Shown piece by piece: positions 24,643 through 34,903 of a DNA stretch of 64,000 bases (within the stretch, counting starts at the first letter, position 1; each line of letters opens with the position of its first letter). The notes beneath the pieces were generated by a model. That model had not been told where the DNA came from and did no database searches. It saw nothing but the letters and a program-made list of their open reading frames with translations. The stretch is from Hypomyces perniciosus (Eukaryota > Ascomycota > Sordariomycetes > Hypocreales > Hypocreaceae), in NCBI GenBank assembly GCA_008477525.1, contig SPDT01000006.1, positions 1,019,501-1,083,500 of the forward strand, written 5' to 3'. Both the position numbers and the translations under genes were made by a program.

Positions 24643-26847
24643 ATAAATGTTTGAGAAGTCTGGAATATGAGAATAGTATATAGGCTAATAGAGTAGCATA
24701 GAATGAGTTTTGGCGGGAGCCCTCATTTAAATAGGCAATTATTAAGTATATATATATGGTTATTTAAGCTAGACCCTAGTTATTAGAGTTTTCAATTTAG
24801 TATAGGCTTTTGATCTATTTCTTTACAATTAGTAGATATTAATAATATTCGCGGTAATTATGGATTTATGATTAGTTTAGTATATAAAGTACGAAGTAGA
24901 TCCACTTAGTATATAACTTCTGTCGTGTCTTATTGTGACGACCCGGGTTGATTCCTGAGGGATAACCCGAGGTAATTAGATTGACGCTATTTGATGACAG
25001 GTCCATTATTGGTTGGTCAACGGAAGCCTCTAAGTTGATTGGACCCCCAACCCAATGTGTTTTTCAAACTGCCAGCAAACAACAATAACAACATTCATAC
25101 TCCGTAATATTATTAATATTAAAAGATACTAGCTCCCACTGCTTTAGACAGCTCTGACAGACCCATTTCTTTTACCTAGGGCTTATCTGCAGCTTTGTCA
25201 AAGCCATATTGCCATATCCACAATGTAAGAACGCCAGAGGGCGTCGTTTTCGTATAGCCAGAGAATTTCGGCTAAAGGAAGGCACAGCTATAGGGAGCTT
25301 TACAGGGGAATATGCTTTGTTACGTTACAGTAGGTTATAGCAGGCTTAGTTAAATTTTATAGAGAGAGTCTTAATCGGGAAGATTAACTATTATACTGTG
25401 TGGCAGGGGTGCTGTTAGTTGAAAACTAGCCTAGCTCCTTTATTAGCCTTAAGTTTTAACCTTCGTATAGGTCCAAAAATTTATTCATACTACTTTAGGA
25501 AGCGGGACAGGCACTCTTTTTTTTAGGCCAATCAAGTGCCGCCCATACTGCCTACTGTGCTATATTATGGAGTTCTCGTACTTCGTACTCCGTATACATA
25601 CATAGTAATATTGAAGTGCAAGAACAGAGTAGCCCCAGAAATCATAGCGGCATAGCCTAATCTTTTCTTTTTCAATAACGCTGCCAGGAGAGCTAAATCC
25701 CCCCGCTAATGTAACCTTGATGTACGAGCTATGCCGCAAACTGCAAGGCTATTGTCGTACTCCGTACTTCGTACTTCGTACTCGAGCGGAGTTCCAGATC
25801 CACAGATCGCGACATCCGACAACATCCAACCATGTATACGTTTGCGCTCTTGATCATGCGGGAGAGAGCCTTCTTGAGGCACTGACGTCTTCATACCATA
25901 GTCTTTTTTCATTCCCTTACTTCTTTCCACACACACACGCACGTACGCACACACCGACGTGAGCAAAAGTTCCATAAAGGAGGATGCCTTCGTCCAAAAT
26001 AACCCTGAGGCGCTGCCAGCACGCGTCCTTCACTTTACAGTAGGATTACGGAGTATTATGATTGGCTTCGAAACCCCATGCCTTAATAGACATTGCTTTT
26101 TTCGTGCAGGGTTACATGTGTTTTGGATTTGACATTAAGCGATTCTAGATTTGTTGGCGTAATCGAAGGAGAAGTCATTTCCTTGGGTTAAGCAGAAACG
26201 TGAAGGCTCTTGTCCACCGTCTACTTGTTGTAGGAATTCATGTCACGCATTAACAGCACATCGACATTATCGCCAGCAACTGCATGATCACAACAGTCTA
26301 TAATAGCCTCACAAGCAAAAGAGGTAATTCCAGTAACCTAAGCATTACCCGAGGCATCACAAGCAGCTACTTACATAAGCTTACAAAAAGGCCGCGGCAT
26401 ATATTGCCACTAATCAGGGATTTCCTATACTACTACCAATAGACATTTGGATCTATACAAATCGTAATCCTCTTATTATTAATCTTTATATTTATGGTAG
26501 TCATATACTTCGTATATGTATTAAAAGCTAGCAACATATTCCTTCCCCTTAACTACTATATATAAGCCGTAAACCTATTAGGTTTAGTGCTGACCAAATA
26601 TAATACTACTACCTAGGTCTTCCCCATATTGTAGTTCGGCATATCCTAGTTAACTTACGAATCTTTTGGACTTATTCACTTATAGAGGGTCCAATGAACT
26701 CCACGAGAAAAAATAAGTATATAGAGTCCTTCAAAGTTGTACTACATAATAAACACGACAGGCAAACCAGTCGGTTTCTCTAAACAGCTCAGATCTTGTT
26801 GGCTTAATTCTTGCTGGCTTTATAGCTAGGCAACATACCTGGCCAAA
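24643..26847. other. AT-rich divergent promoter region of the two secreted-protein genes
   Basis: 2.2 kb with no gene. GC is low (24.7-24.9 and 26.4-26.6 kb are strongly A+T) and simple words such as TATATA recur. A TGTGACGACCC word near 24934 may mark LTR debris. GTACTTCGTAC/GTACTCCGTAC motifs cluster at 25578-25596 and 25757-25784, with a further TACGGAGTA near 26047. Both flanking genes are read outward, so shared regulation is possible. Confidence 0.5.
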
Positions 26848-29800
26848 ATGCATCGCCTAAATCTCAACATACTCTCAGTTGCTGCGCTGGGGCTTTTTGC
26901 CCGCACTAGCATAGCTGTCGAAGTCAACGCTGGCTACAACGGCTACAAGGCCGCTGAGGTTATGATCGAAAAGGCGTCGCACTCATGGGAATGGGGAACA
27001 GCCGCAGAAGCCCTTCTAGAGCTATATAACCCGGAACTATCTGTGTTTAGCGGTAACCCATTCCCGGGAGGGGAAATCCCCAACGTCGCCCAGCCTAACG
27101 ACATCCTGGCCCTTAAATACGCCCGCCAATTCATTAACCGTGACTCGGATGTCTTGGTTGGCGATTCTGCTGTTGGTGACCCGGCATCACTCGGTGTATC
27201 TGCCCTTCTTCTAGGCCAATCGGACAATACATATATTCAGGCATCGAGCCGTGAGGCTCAGTATCTGTTTAATGCACCCAGGTGGCCCAACGGTGCTATC
27301 TCGCATCGACCCAATGTCGCAGAGCTCTGGGCCGACAACATGGCAATGTCATTTCCCTTTTGTACGTCTATCTAATTATCCTTACCGTATTGATTACGGC
27401 TAACCCGCTATTAATAGTGGCCTATTTGGCCGTACAACAGAATAATGTGTCTCTTATGGCCGAAGCAGTTAACCAATGCAGTCTATATCGCGATGTCCTT
27501 AAAGCGAATCTTAACTGGCGCCATATTATTGGGCCGGAGTCTCAAGATACTGGACTCTGGTCCTCGGGGAATGGCTGGGCAGCCTATGGCATGACACGTG
27601 TGCTACACACACTACAGAAGTGGCCTGGGTCATCCTCTTTAGGATCGCAGGCTGGCCAGCTGAAATCCTGGATTAAAGAGATCCTCGATGGTGCTATAGA
27701 TTCCAGTACCGAGAGCGGCCTGCTACGCAACTATCTCAACGACAATAGCTGGTTCGGGGAAGTCTCTGGGACGGCTATACTGTCGGCTGTAGCTTATCGA
27801 ATGGCCGTCAATGACCGAGGTATGTTCCCAAAGAAATATATCGACTGGGCAGACAACAATCGCAAGGCCGTGGCAAATCACCAGGGAGGCAATGGTATCT
27901 TTGCTCCGGCCGTCAACCCATACAACTGGCTGGATCGTACAAAATACACTACCGGGTCACCCGAGGGTCAAGCATTCACAGTCTATCTCTATACAGCATA
28001 TAGAGATTGTGTAAATGCCGGTGTGTGTCAGTTACCCGCCTCTACTACGATCTCAAAGCCCGGCATTGGGCCAATTGATATCATAACCTCACTTCACGCC
28101 CCCATCACCTTTGGTAGCATGCCTGATCCCACAGGTATTGTTTGTGGAGCACCTCAAAGTTGTGATGCGGATAACTGCAACGGGTCATTTATTGGAAACA
28201 CCAAGTACCCAACCTGCCAAGGTGGAACGAGGAAGGGGTGTCAATGCAAGGCGTCGACTAAGACCTGTGGACCGCATGCATCATGTGAAGCAAATGGCTG
28301 CGCCGGCTCCTTCAACGGCCTCGGAAACACGAAGTACGCCCAGTGTACAGGTAACTTCGTGGGATGCGAATGCATAGCAACAGATAATACCTGTGGACCG
28401 CATGCACCATGTGATGCAAATGGCTGTGCCGGCTCTTTTAATGGTCTCGGCAACGTGCCATTTGCTCAGTGCACAGGCAACTTTGAAGGATGCCGGTGCT
28501 CAGCGACGTCGGCCTCGTGTGGACCACCCCAGAGCTGCGGCAACAACAGATGCGGTGGTGCCTTTAACCTTGCTGATGGTAAAGCCTATTGCACCGAGAA
28601 CTTCGTGGGCTGCGAGTGTAAGGCCAACCCGGCGACCTGTGGATCGCCGCAGAGCTGCGACAACAACAAATGCCAGGGTGCCTTCAATGGCAATGTACCT
28701 ACGCCGCAGTGCACCAACTTCTTCAAGGGCTGTACATGCCAAGCTACATCGGCTACATGTGGCCCTAAGCAAAGTTGTGATAATAACGGGTGCGCTGGCA
28801 GCTTCGATGCCAATGGCGTGGCGCGGTGTCAGGGCAACTTTATCGGGTGCGAGTGCACGTCGACCAAGGTGAGTGAGCGTCTTGATCTTGACTATCTTCG
28901 TCTCGCGGCTAACCCAGTGCCAACAACAGAACACATGCGGTGCGCCTCAAAACTGCGATCAGAATGGCTGCAACGGCTCCTTCGATGCCGCCTCCAATAC
29001 GGCGCGCTGCCGCGGTAACTTCAAGGGTTGCGTGTGTAAGCCGGTTCCCGTGAGTCTTTGCCCCCGTCTTTCCGACCTCGGCCTACCTATCTGACCCTAT
29101 CCCAGGCGACATGCGGTCCTCGTCAAAGCTGCTCGGCTAATGGTTGCAACGGCGCCTTCAACAACGGCATCGCCGTCTGTACGGGGAACTTCTACGGTTG
29201 CCCCTGCAACCCTGACACCATCTGGATCCCTGGTGGTACGAATCTTGTACGTTCCTGAGCTTCCCATTCTTCTATCTCCTGCTAATCATCTCTAGCATGC
29301 GAACTACGGTTGCATTGTTGTTAACGACAGCCCTCGGTGTGCAGGAAACGACCCTTACCGTACGTGAATAGCATCATTCATATAAATAGTGTTCATATTG
29401 CTAACCTAACAGACGTGTCATACCAACATTCTTCGGACTCATCTGCTACGATCTATGCCAAGTTCAATGGGGCTGACACTACACATCCTCAAGTTATACC
29501 CGGCTGCTCTTTACAAGCATCTTGGCCATCCAATTACGGTGATGTATATTTTGGGCAAGATAACTGCCTTTATGATAGTACTGGTGAGAGTGAAACAGAC
29601 TCAATTGTCTACTCATATGTAATATTAACTTATATCTATAGGTACCCGGATTAATAACCAATGCTGCAATCAGCCAGCTACTACCCCGGTAGTTAACCCC
29701 TATTATAAATCGACAACTGCGCCGCCAAGTCAAGGGGTGATTATCGCATTTGAGATTGTTACTGCCGACGGTGCTGTTGACGATCCTCTTTGGATTGTCT

Positions 29801-30099
29801 TTGATTCTATACCGGGTCAAAACATTAATGTCTGCAACATAAAGCCAAGCCTTCAAGTCCTTGCTCCAAATTCTGCGAAAATCGACGACCCGCCATATCC
29901 GAGTTCTGCTCTGACCTTCAATACGCATGGATTAAACAATTGTGTCTATAAGGGGACAAGTACATCTATTGGAACACTTAACTGTCCTGGTTCCGGTAAG
30001 TCTATTAGGTGTTTTGCAAATAAAACCACTGTAGGCGTGCCGTGTTCGATAGGGACAGTTATATCAAGTTATACGTTTTTGATAGAATGTGTATGGTAA
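26848..30099 (+). CDS. Secreted six-hairpin glycosidase fused to eight Cys-rich modules and a novel C-terminal domain
   Basis: Seven exons, 26848..27361, 27418..28868, 28930..29049, 29106..29246, 29296..29359, 29413..29583 and 29642..30099, give 972 residues, all junctions in phase. A signal peptide ends near ARTSIA. Residues 24-400 resemble fungal six-hairpin glycosidases annotated YteR/GH105-like (motifs GLWSSGNGWAAYGM, DNSWFGEVSGTA and GSPEGQAF). Such enzymes act on unsaturated rhamnogalacturonan or related polysaccharide ends; the catalytic Asp was not assigned. Residues 430-780 hold eight tandem six-Cys modules. The final 190 residues (motifs NYGCIVVND, YFGQDNCLYDS, NQCC) are Cys-bearing and unfamiliar. 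A GGTAAGTC near 29996 might add a short intron without changing the frame. It faces the subtilisin gene across a 2.2-kb gap. Confidence 0.85.
28135..29210 (+). repeat. Eight tandem six-cysteine modules (about 40 codons each)
   Basis: Consensus CGPxxSCDxNGCxGSF, 8-12 residues, then CxGNFxGCxC; 48 cysteines in all. Modules 2 and 3 (about 28260-28500) are nearly identical and mark the latest duplication. Modules 7 and 8 each sit on their own phase-0 exon. The Cys spacing recalls small disulphide-knotted carbohydrate-binding or effector domains, but I do not recognise a named family. Confidence 0.85.
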
Positions 30100-30260
30100 T
30101 ATATTTAGGCTCTAGTCTATAGCATAAAGGGTTTTCTTCCCTTACTACTAACGACTACTATATGACCAAGCACTAAAGCTATAGTTAATAGTTGAGTTCA
30201 AATCACTGGGACTTTTGTTTTAAATAGTGCTGTGCCCGATATCTAAAAGATCTTGCTCTC

Positions 30261-30540
30261 TTGTTACGACCCAACCACGAGACAAGTGGACGGCCAGAAC
30301 GTGACGTAACCACAGGTCGGACCCGGAACAATGGTGGGAACGGTTGAACCAATCAGAACAAGATTCCGGTTGGATCACGAATTTGAATCGTGATCCAAAC
30401 AAGCTTCCCTCCTACCTATAGGTACCCTACCTTTAGGTGTTGATATCCAATATCCTCTACTCTTGACCAGCTATCAGGAAACCTAAGCTCAGCCTTCCCT
30501 AAAGGATGTGCGGACATGAGGCGAGTTGAGAGACCAGCAA
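30261..30540. repeat. LTR-like sequence with internal perfect hairpin
   Basis: Begins TGTTACGACCC like the sequence at 19836. It holds a perfect 11-bp inverted repeat with a 7-nt spacer (30370-30380 and 30388-30398). The right edge runs into the 5S/Helitron relic, so it may be a truncated solo LTR. Confidence 0.4.
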
Positions 30541-30542
30541 GC

Positions 30543-30581
30543 ACATACGACCATATCCATTGGAATATACGGGATCCCGTC
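30543..30581 (+). pseudogene. 5S rRNA 5'-half fragment
   Basis: Begins ACATACGACCATA and ends GGGATCCCGTC with the spacing of fungal 5S rRNA positions 1-39. The roughly five differences from the usual fungal sequence are mostly C-to-T. The 3' half (A-box end, intermediate element and box C) is missing, so this is not a functional 5S gene. It abuts the Helitron relic. Confidence 0.6.
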
Positions 30582-30589
30582 AAGCTCTT

Positions 30590-31443
30590 TTCTTGAGTTC
30601 AATGTCCTCCATTTTTTGCCTCACAAGACTCCAAATTTGGAGATACCAGCGTTCTGGCAATGGCGACAATCACATATTCAGTCGATATGGGCAATGCCAG
30701 GACTGTGCCACTTCATTATATTCATCCTGGCTCTATCCATCCGGCGCAATACCTTATCAGGTGAATTCAGAAAGACTTTACTCTATCACGGATTAGGATA
30801 TTTCACTGCATGGAAGCGACTGAAACTGGCTATTTCGGACCTGGTTAGCTCGGCCGCGTTCTTCCACAGAGAAGTCTCGCTCTTTTTCAAGCACTACGTC
30901 AAGGTCGGGGAGGATTCGGTGTTTGGGCGAATCAGCCAGTACTTTGGAGCCGTGGAAACGAACGAGCGCGGGGCGCTTCACATCCATGGTTTGCTGTGGC
31001 TCCAAGGGAACATGAAGATGAGCAGCGTGCTTAAAGATGTCCAGGGCGACGAGCATGCTGCATACCGAGAGCGAGTGGTCCAGTATGTGGATAGCGTCTT
31101 TACTGAGGTTAGTTGGGCATAATTGACACTAATATTGCTAGACTGTGGAGGACCTCGAGTCGTCCCATGCTATGCAGAGGCTAAGGTCGGTAATATCGGA
31201 TAATATGTCGTCGACCCTGGCGAATACGCTGCAATTTGCCGGTTCTTTCGATGAAGAGGCTAATTTTGTGGCCGGCGCCACTCAGATACATACCTATAGC
31301 CCTACGTGTGTGAAGTATTCTATCAGCAGACAGGGCCCTAGAAAGCATGATCTATGCCGATTTAAGGCGCCATGGGGGCTCGTGGAGAAGACAACCTTCA
31401 ACGCCGATGGGGTGCTGCAGATTCGGCGGAGTCACTTGCCACA
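30590..31443 (+). mobile_element. Helitron relic, part 1: Rep (Helitron-like N) domain
   Basis: Protein remnants read along the plus strand: VSLFFKHYVKVG, then FGAVETNERGALHIHGLLW with the HUH-type His-x-His (about 30970-30995), then a 36-bp intron-like gap and CRFKAPWGLVEKTTF / DGVLQIRRSH (31340-31435). These are hallmarks of the replication-initiator domain of fungal Helitrons. The frame is damaged near its start and stops abruptly at 31446, exactly where the sequence should run on into the part found at 37.9 kb. Confidence 0.8.
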
Positions 31444-31446
31444 GTG

Positions 31447-32185
31447 ACACCAGTCGCACAGCCCTCCAATTCACATGCATATAGTTGCTTTGTCGCATTT
31501 ACCCGGTTAATCCCTGCCTTCTCATAAGCCATGATAATACGTGAGATGGCATGTGACATCGTGATCTATCCCATGGAGTGTGCGAAAGGAGCAAAGCGGT
31601 CACTTGCAGGGATCCTGACCAAAGAGAAGCTTACGAGATCAGGGTACTTCTTCATACACCTTAAAGTTAGTGGCTAATGATGTATTGGTATAATACTCTG
31701 GTAATAGGATTTTGGTGATGGGTTCTCAGGTAGAGTAGGTAAGCTTTGCTGGGCTATGGGTACTCGGGACGCCCCTATTGCATGTGCTTACAAGTTCCGC
31801 GGTCTCTGCCCTGAATCGCCTGCGCTGTACTATTCACACCTCGCATGGCTTGTTCGTCAGTATGACGCAACAGTAGCGGCTGGCCGCGATAATACGGGAG
31901 TAGGCCGTTACTATGTCGCCCACCGCGTGGCATAAAGGCCGGCGCCATATGTTGTGTAGGGTCAGCAAAAGTATATTAACGAATGCACTACAATAATAGT
32001 AGAATAATATCATAAGGTAGTCAATATACGTATTATTGGCAAAACTCTACGATCTTAAGCTTAATGACCGTAGTTAAAACTTAAAGGGCGCCTTCTCCTT
32101 TCCAGTATAATATAGCGCTTGCCACCAAAAAGACAAGTCTACATGTAGTAATACAATAGGTAGTAATAAAAATAGGATATTTAGA
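31447..32185. other. Unassigned repeat-derived DNA inside the Helitron
   Basis: A plus-strand stretch at about 31735-31935 reads as protein without stops (KLCWAMGTRDAPIACAYKF ... GVGRYYVAHRVA) but has no start or known domain. The rest is AT-rich with TTA/TAG-dense sequence. Confidence 0.4.
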
Positions 32186-33311
32186 CAGTCCTAGTATTAA
32201 AAATGCATACTGTGAGAACCCTAAACTGACTACCTAGCATCTTTAACGCCCATATCCCTTTATTACTCAAACTCCCCTTTATTCCTATTATCGACAATCG
32301 CAGAGAGCCTTGAACACCAACTGGCCTATAATCTCTAGGTGGTCCTTAATATACCAACCGCAGGCCTAAATAACCGCGCGGAGACGGCACTCCAATGAAT
32401 CAATCAGGTTAGAAATTTGCTCCTGTGGAATTGCATCCTATACAATCCTAATGCATTCCACCAACCTTACCCTATCTGCTTCATTATCCTTTAATTCCAA
32501 GAGATTAGGGAATAAAGATCGTAATTTCCGCTTTAAAAGAGCCCAGCAATGCTCGATGGGGTTGAGATCTGGCGAGAATCTTGGCTATCCAATCCAGTCA
32601 ATTGCATAGGCATTCGGAAGATATACTGGCGTGGGTTGCCGCATTTATTCTACACGGAAGTTTCATCAGAGAAGATAACCTGGACGCGTTAGTGAATGAT
32701 TTGAGCGCCAAATTTCAAAACGGCATACCTTCTTCGATCCTTCGATATCTCGAATCCAATTGCGTGCAAATTAAAGCCGTTCCTTTGCAACTTCAGGCGT
32801 AAGCTTTATCCGGTCCATTGACTTCCATTTGCGAGAGTAAAACTTGGCAACAACTCGGCGGATAGTGCGACGCGAGACGCGACTATCCATTGACCCAGTG
32901 AGCGCATTCTATGAGACTCGACGGTCCCGAGAGATAAGTCGCATAACATAATATATCGCTTATCATATTCTGTAAGCTTCGAAAGACGCCCAGATCGGGA
33001 CCTCGGATTGGCTGTACGGTCGTTGGTGTAACGTTTCTTGATTGCCAATACTGTAGAGTGCATCGTATTAAATTTGCGAGTAATGCGTCTTACCAATTAA
33101 CCGGCTTCCAATAGCCCCAATATTACAAACAAGGTTTGTAATGAATACCGATAGTTTCTTTAGCGATTACTGCCTATAACGGCACTAATTCCAGCCATTT
33201 TTATTGCGTAATGCAATTGTTGTGGATTTTTAGAAAAAGGGCATCGCATTGCAGTGTTTGATGTTGATGGAGGGGGGTGTGGGGTGGTCGCAAACTTTTG
33301 GCACCTGACTG
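32186..33311 (-). mobile_element. Tc1/mariner-type transposon relic A
   Basis: The right end is CAGTCAGGTGCC (read on the minus strand from 33311), followed by a TA. A weaker CAGTC match is at 32186. On the minus strand, broken frames give an HTH region (RSRSGRLSKLTEYDKRYIM, near 32990-32945) and the DDE C-terminus (SPDLNPIEHCWALLKRKL, near 32570-32510). The central catalytic part is deleted and many TAA/TAG stops occur. Dead element. Confidence 0.75.
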
Positions 33312-33313
33312 TA

Positions 33314-34673
33314 CAGTTACTTGACAAAAGTTCCAACCAACTCCGTATTTTCGCATTTTCATCTTTCCAACCTACCAACTTCAATACATTATATTATAGC
33401 CAAAAATAGGCCAATTAACTAGATAAACAAAATATATTAATTCCAAGGGACTAAATTTACAAATGAACTATATCAGTATTTCGTATACTAGCTACAGGCA
33501 GCAATAACCGCAATAAGGCGCCGGGGCATAGATTCTACTAGGTTATTTAACATTTTATCTTTAATTTCCTCCCAACCTTTAACCGCTACTTGACAAAGCT
33601 TAAGTTTTATAGCGTTATTTTTTAGAAGATCGGCAAGTTTGGGATAACGCTCAATAATCATGTCTTTCAAGATCTTCTATTGGTTTTCTATAAGGTTAAG
33701 GTCAGGCAAATATACCGGCCAGTCAATTAATTCTACCCCATTTTCCATAGCCTATTGCGTCAACCACTCTTATACAATTCACGCTTTATATGTTAATGTG
33801 TTATCTTAAGCGAAAATAGAACCCGGCTCTGCAATCATTGTTATATTATCTTGCAAGCATTCAAGGATAATGCGACTTGTAATGCCACCGCGCTTAGATT
33901 CAGGGTCTCCAACTAAAGCGGCGATAGCAGTATGTTTATTGAAGGAAAAGGCGGCCCAAAACATCTGGGAATAACGAGTCGGCTTTATCTTTGAATGTAC
34001 GTTTTCTGGCTTGAGTCTCTCGGCCCTAGAACGGTCAGAATTGCAATTTAAAAAGAGGGTATAAAACTAACTAAACTATAGAAAACCTACGAAGTTTTCT
34101 TATCGTCACTACACTGGATTATAGTCTCGTCAAAGAAAATCTATTACTTCCAGGAGGAAACCGGCTTTAAGACATATTTCCGGGCAAATTCTAGGCGTCT
34201 TACGGCAGCTTCTTCCGTGAGAAATGGCCGCTGAAGTGCCTTATAGTGTTTAATTATATGTTTTTGAAGATACCGATTTAAAGTGAGTACAGAACAGCCT
34301 AGACTTGCTTGTTCAATGATTTCTTTAGGTGTAATGAAAGGGTCTTAATTAATGATTTAAAGGATATATCTTTTTTAGCCTTCATTCAGCTTTAGTGGCC
34401 GCCCAGAGCGTAGATTTGATTTCGCAGAAATTTGGTTGCGATAGCGTTTGACGATGCCATATACACTCTGTAGTGATACTCCTTCTTTTATCGCGATTAC
34501 GGGCGCGGACATGCCTAAATCATATGCCGTTATAATCTTCATACGCTTATGAGAGCTTTAAGGTTTTTTGGGCGTAATTAGAGCCATTTTTATTGCGTGA
34601 GTGATGTTGGAAGAAGGTGCTGTCGTAACGGTTCGTGTTGTGTAAGTTGGTCGGTTTTCTTGGCAACCCACTT
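33314..34673 (-). mobile_element. Tc1/mariner-type transposon relic B
   Basis: Terminal inverted repeats are about 30 bp and diverged, sharing TTG-CAA-A---CC-ACCAACT; both ends are bounded by TA (33312-33313 and 34674-34675). The minus strand carries a transposase from near 34590: MALITPKKP, a VIAIKEGVSLQSVYGIVKRY helix-turn-helix region, and a C-terminus VESMPRRLIAVIAACS near 33490-33530. It is riddled with in-frame TAA and TAG stops, as expected after C-to-T damage. It directly abuts element A and seems to share its TA. Confidence 0.75.
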
Positions 34674-34903
34674 TAGCCTAGAGGGCATTAACGCCTTAGT
34701 TTACCATAGTCTAAGCTAGTGGCGAATTCGTTGCTTTCTTTTTTTCCATATACTAAGGTATATTAAGCAAGCCCGAAATGCTACTTTTCTTTTGTTACTC
34801 TTTACTTTATTTAACCAACAGCCATTATTTTGCCAGCTCTTATATCGTGAGAAGCCTTATTCCTTTTTTTTTTCAAGCATGAACACTTACCTTGCAACCT
34901 CAG

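Noticed and set aside
30370..30398. Helitron 3' terminal hairpin
   Set aside because: It lies on the 5' side of the Rep domain and no CTRR follows at the expected distance on either strand.
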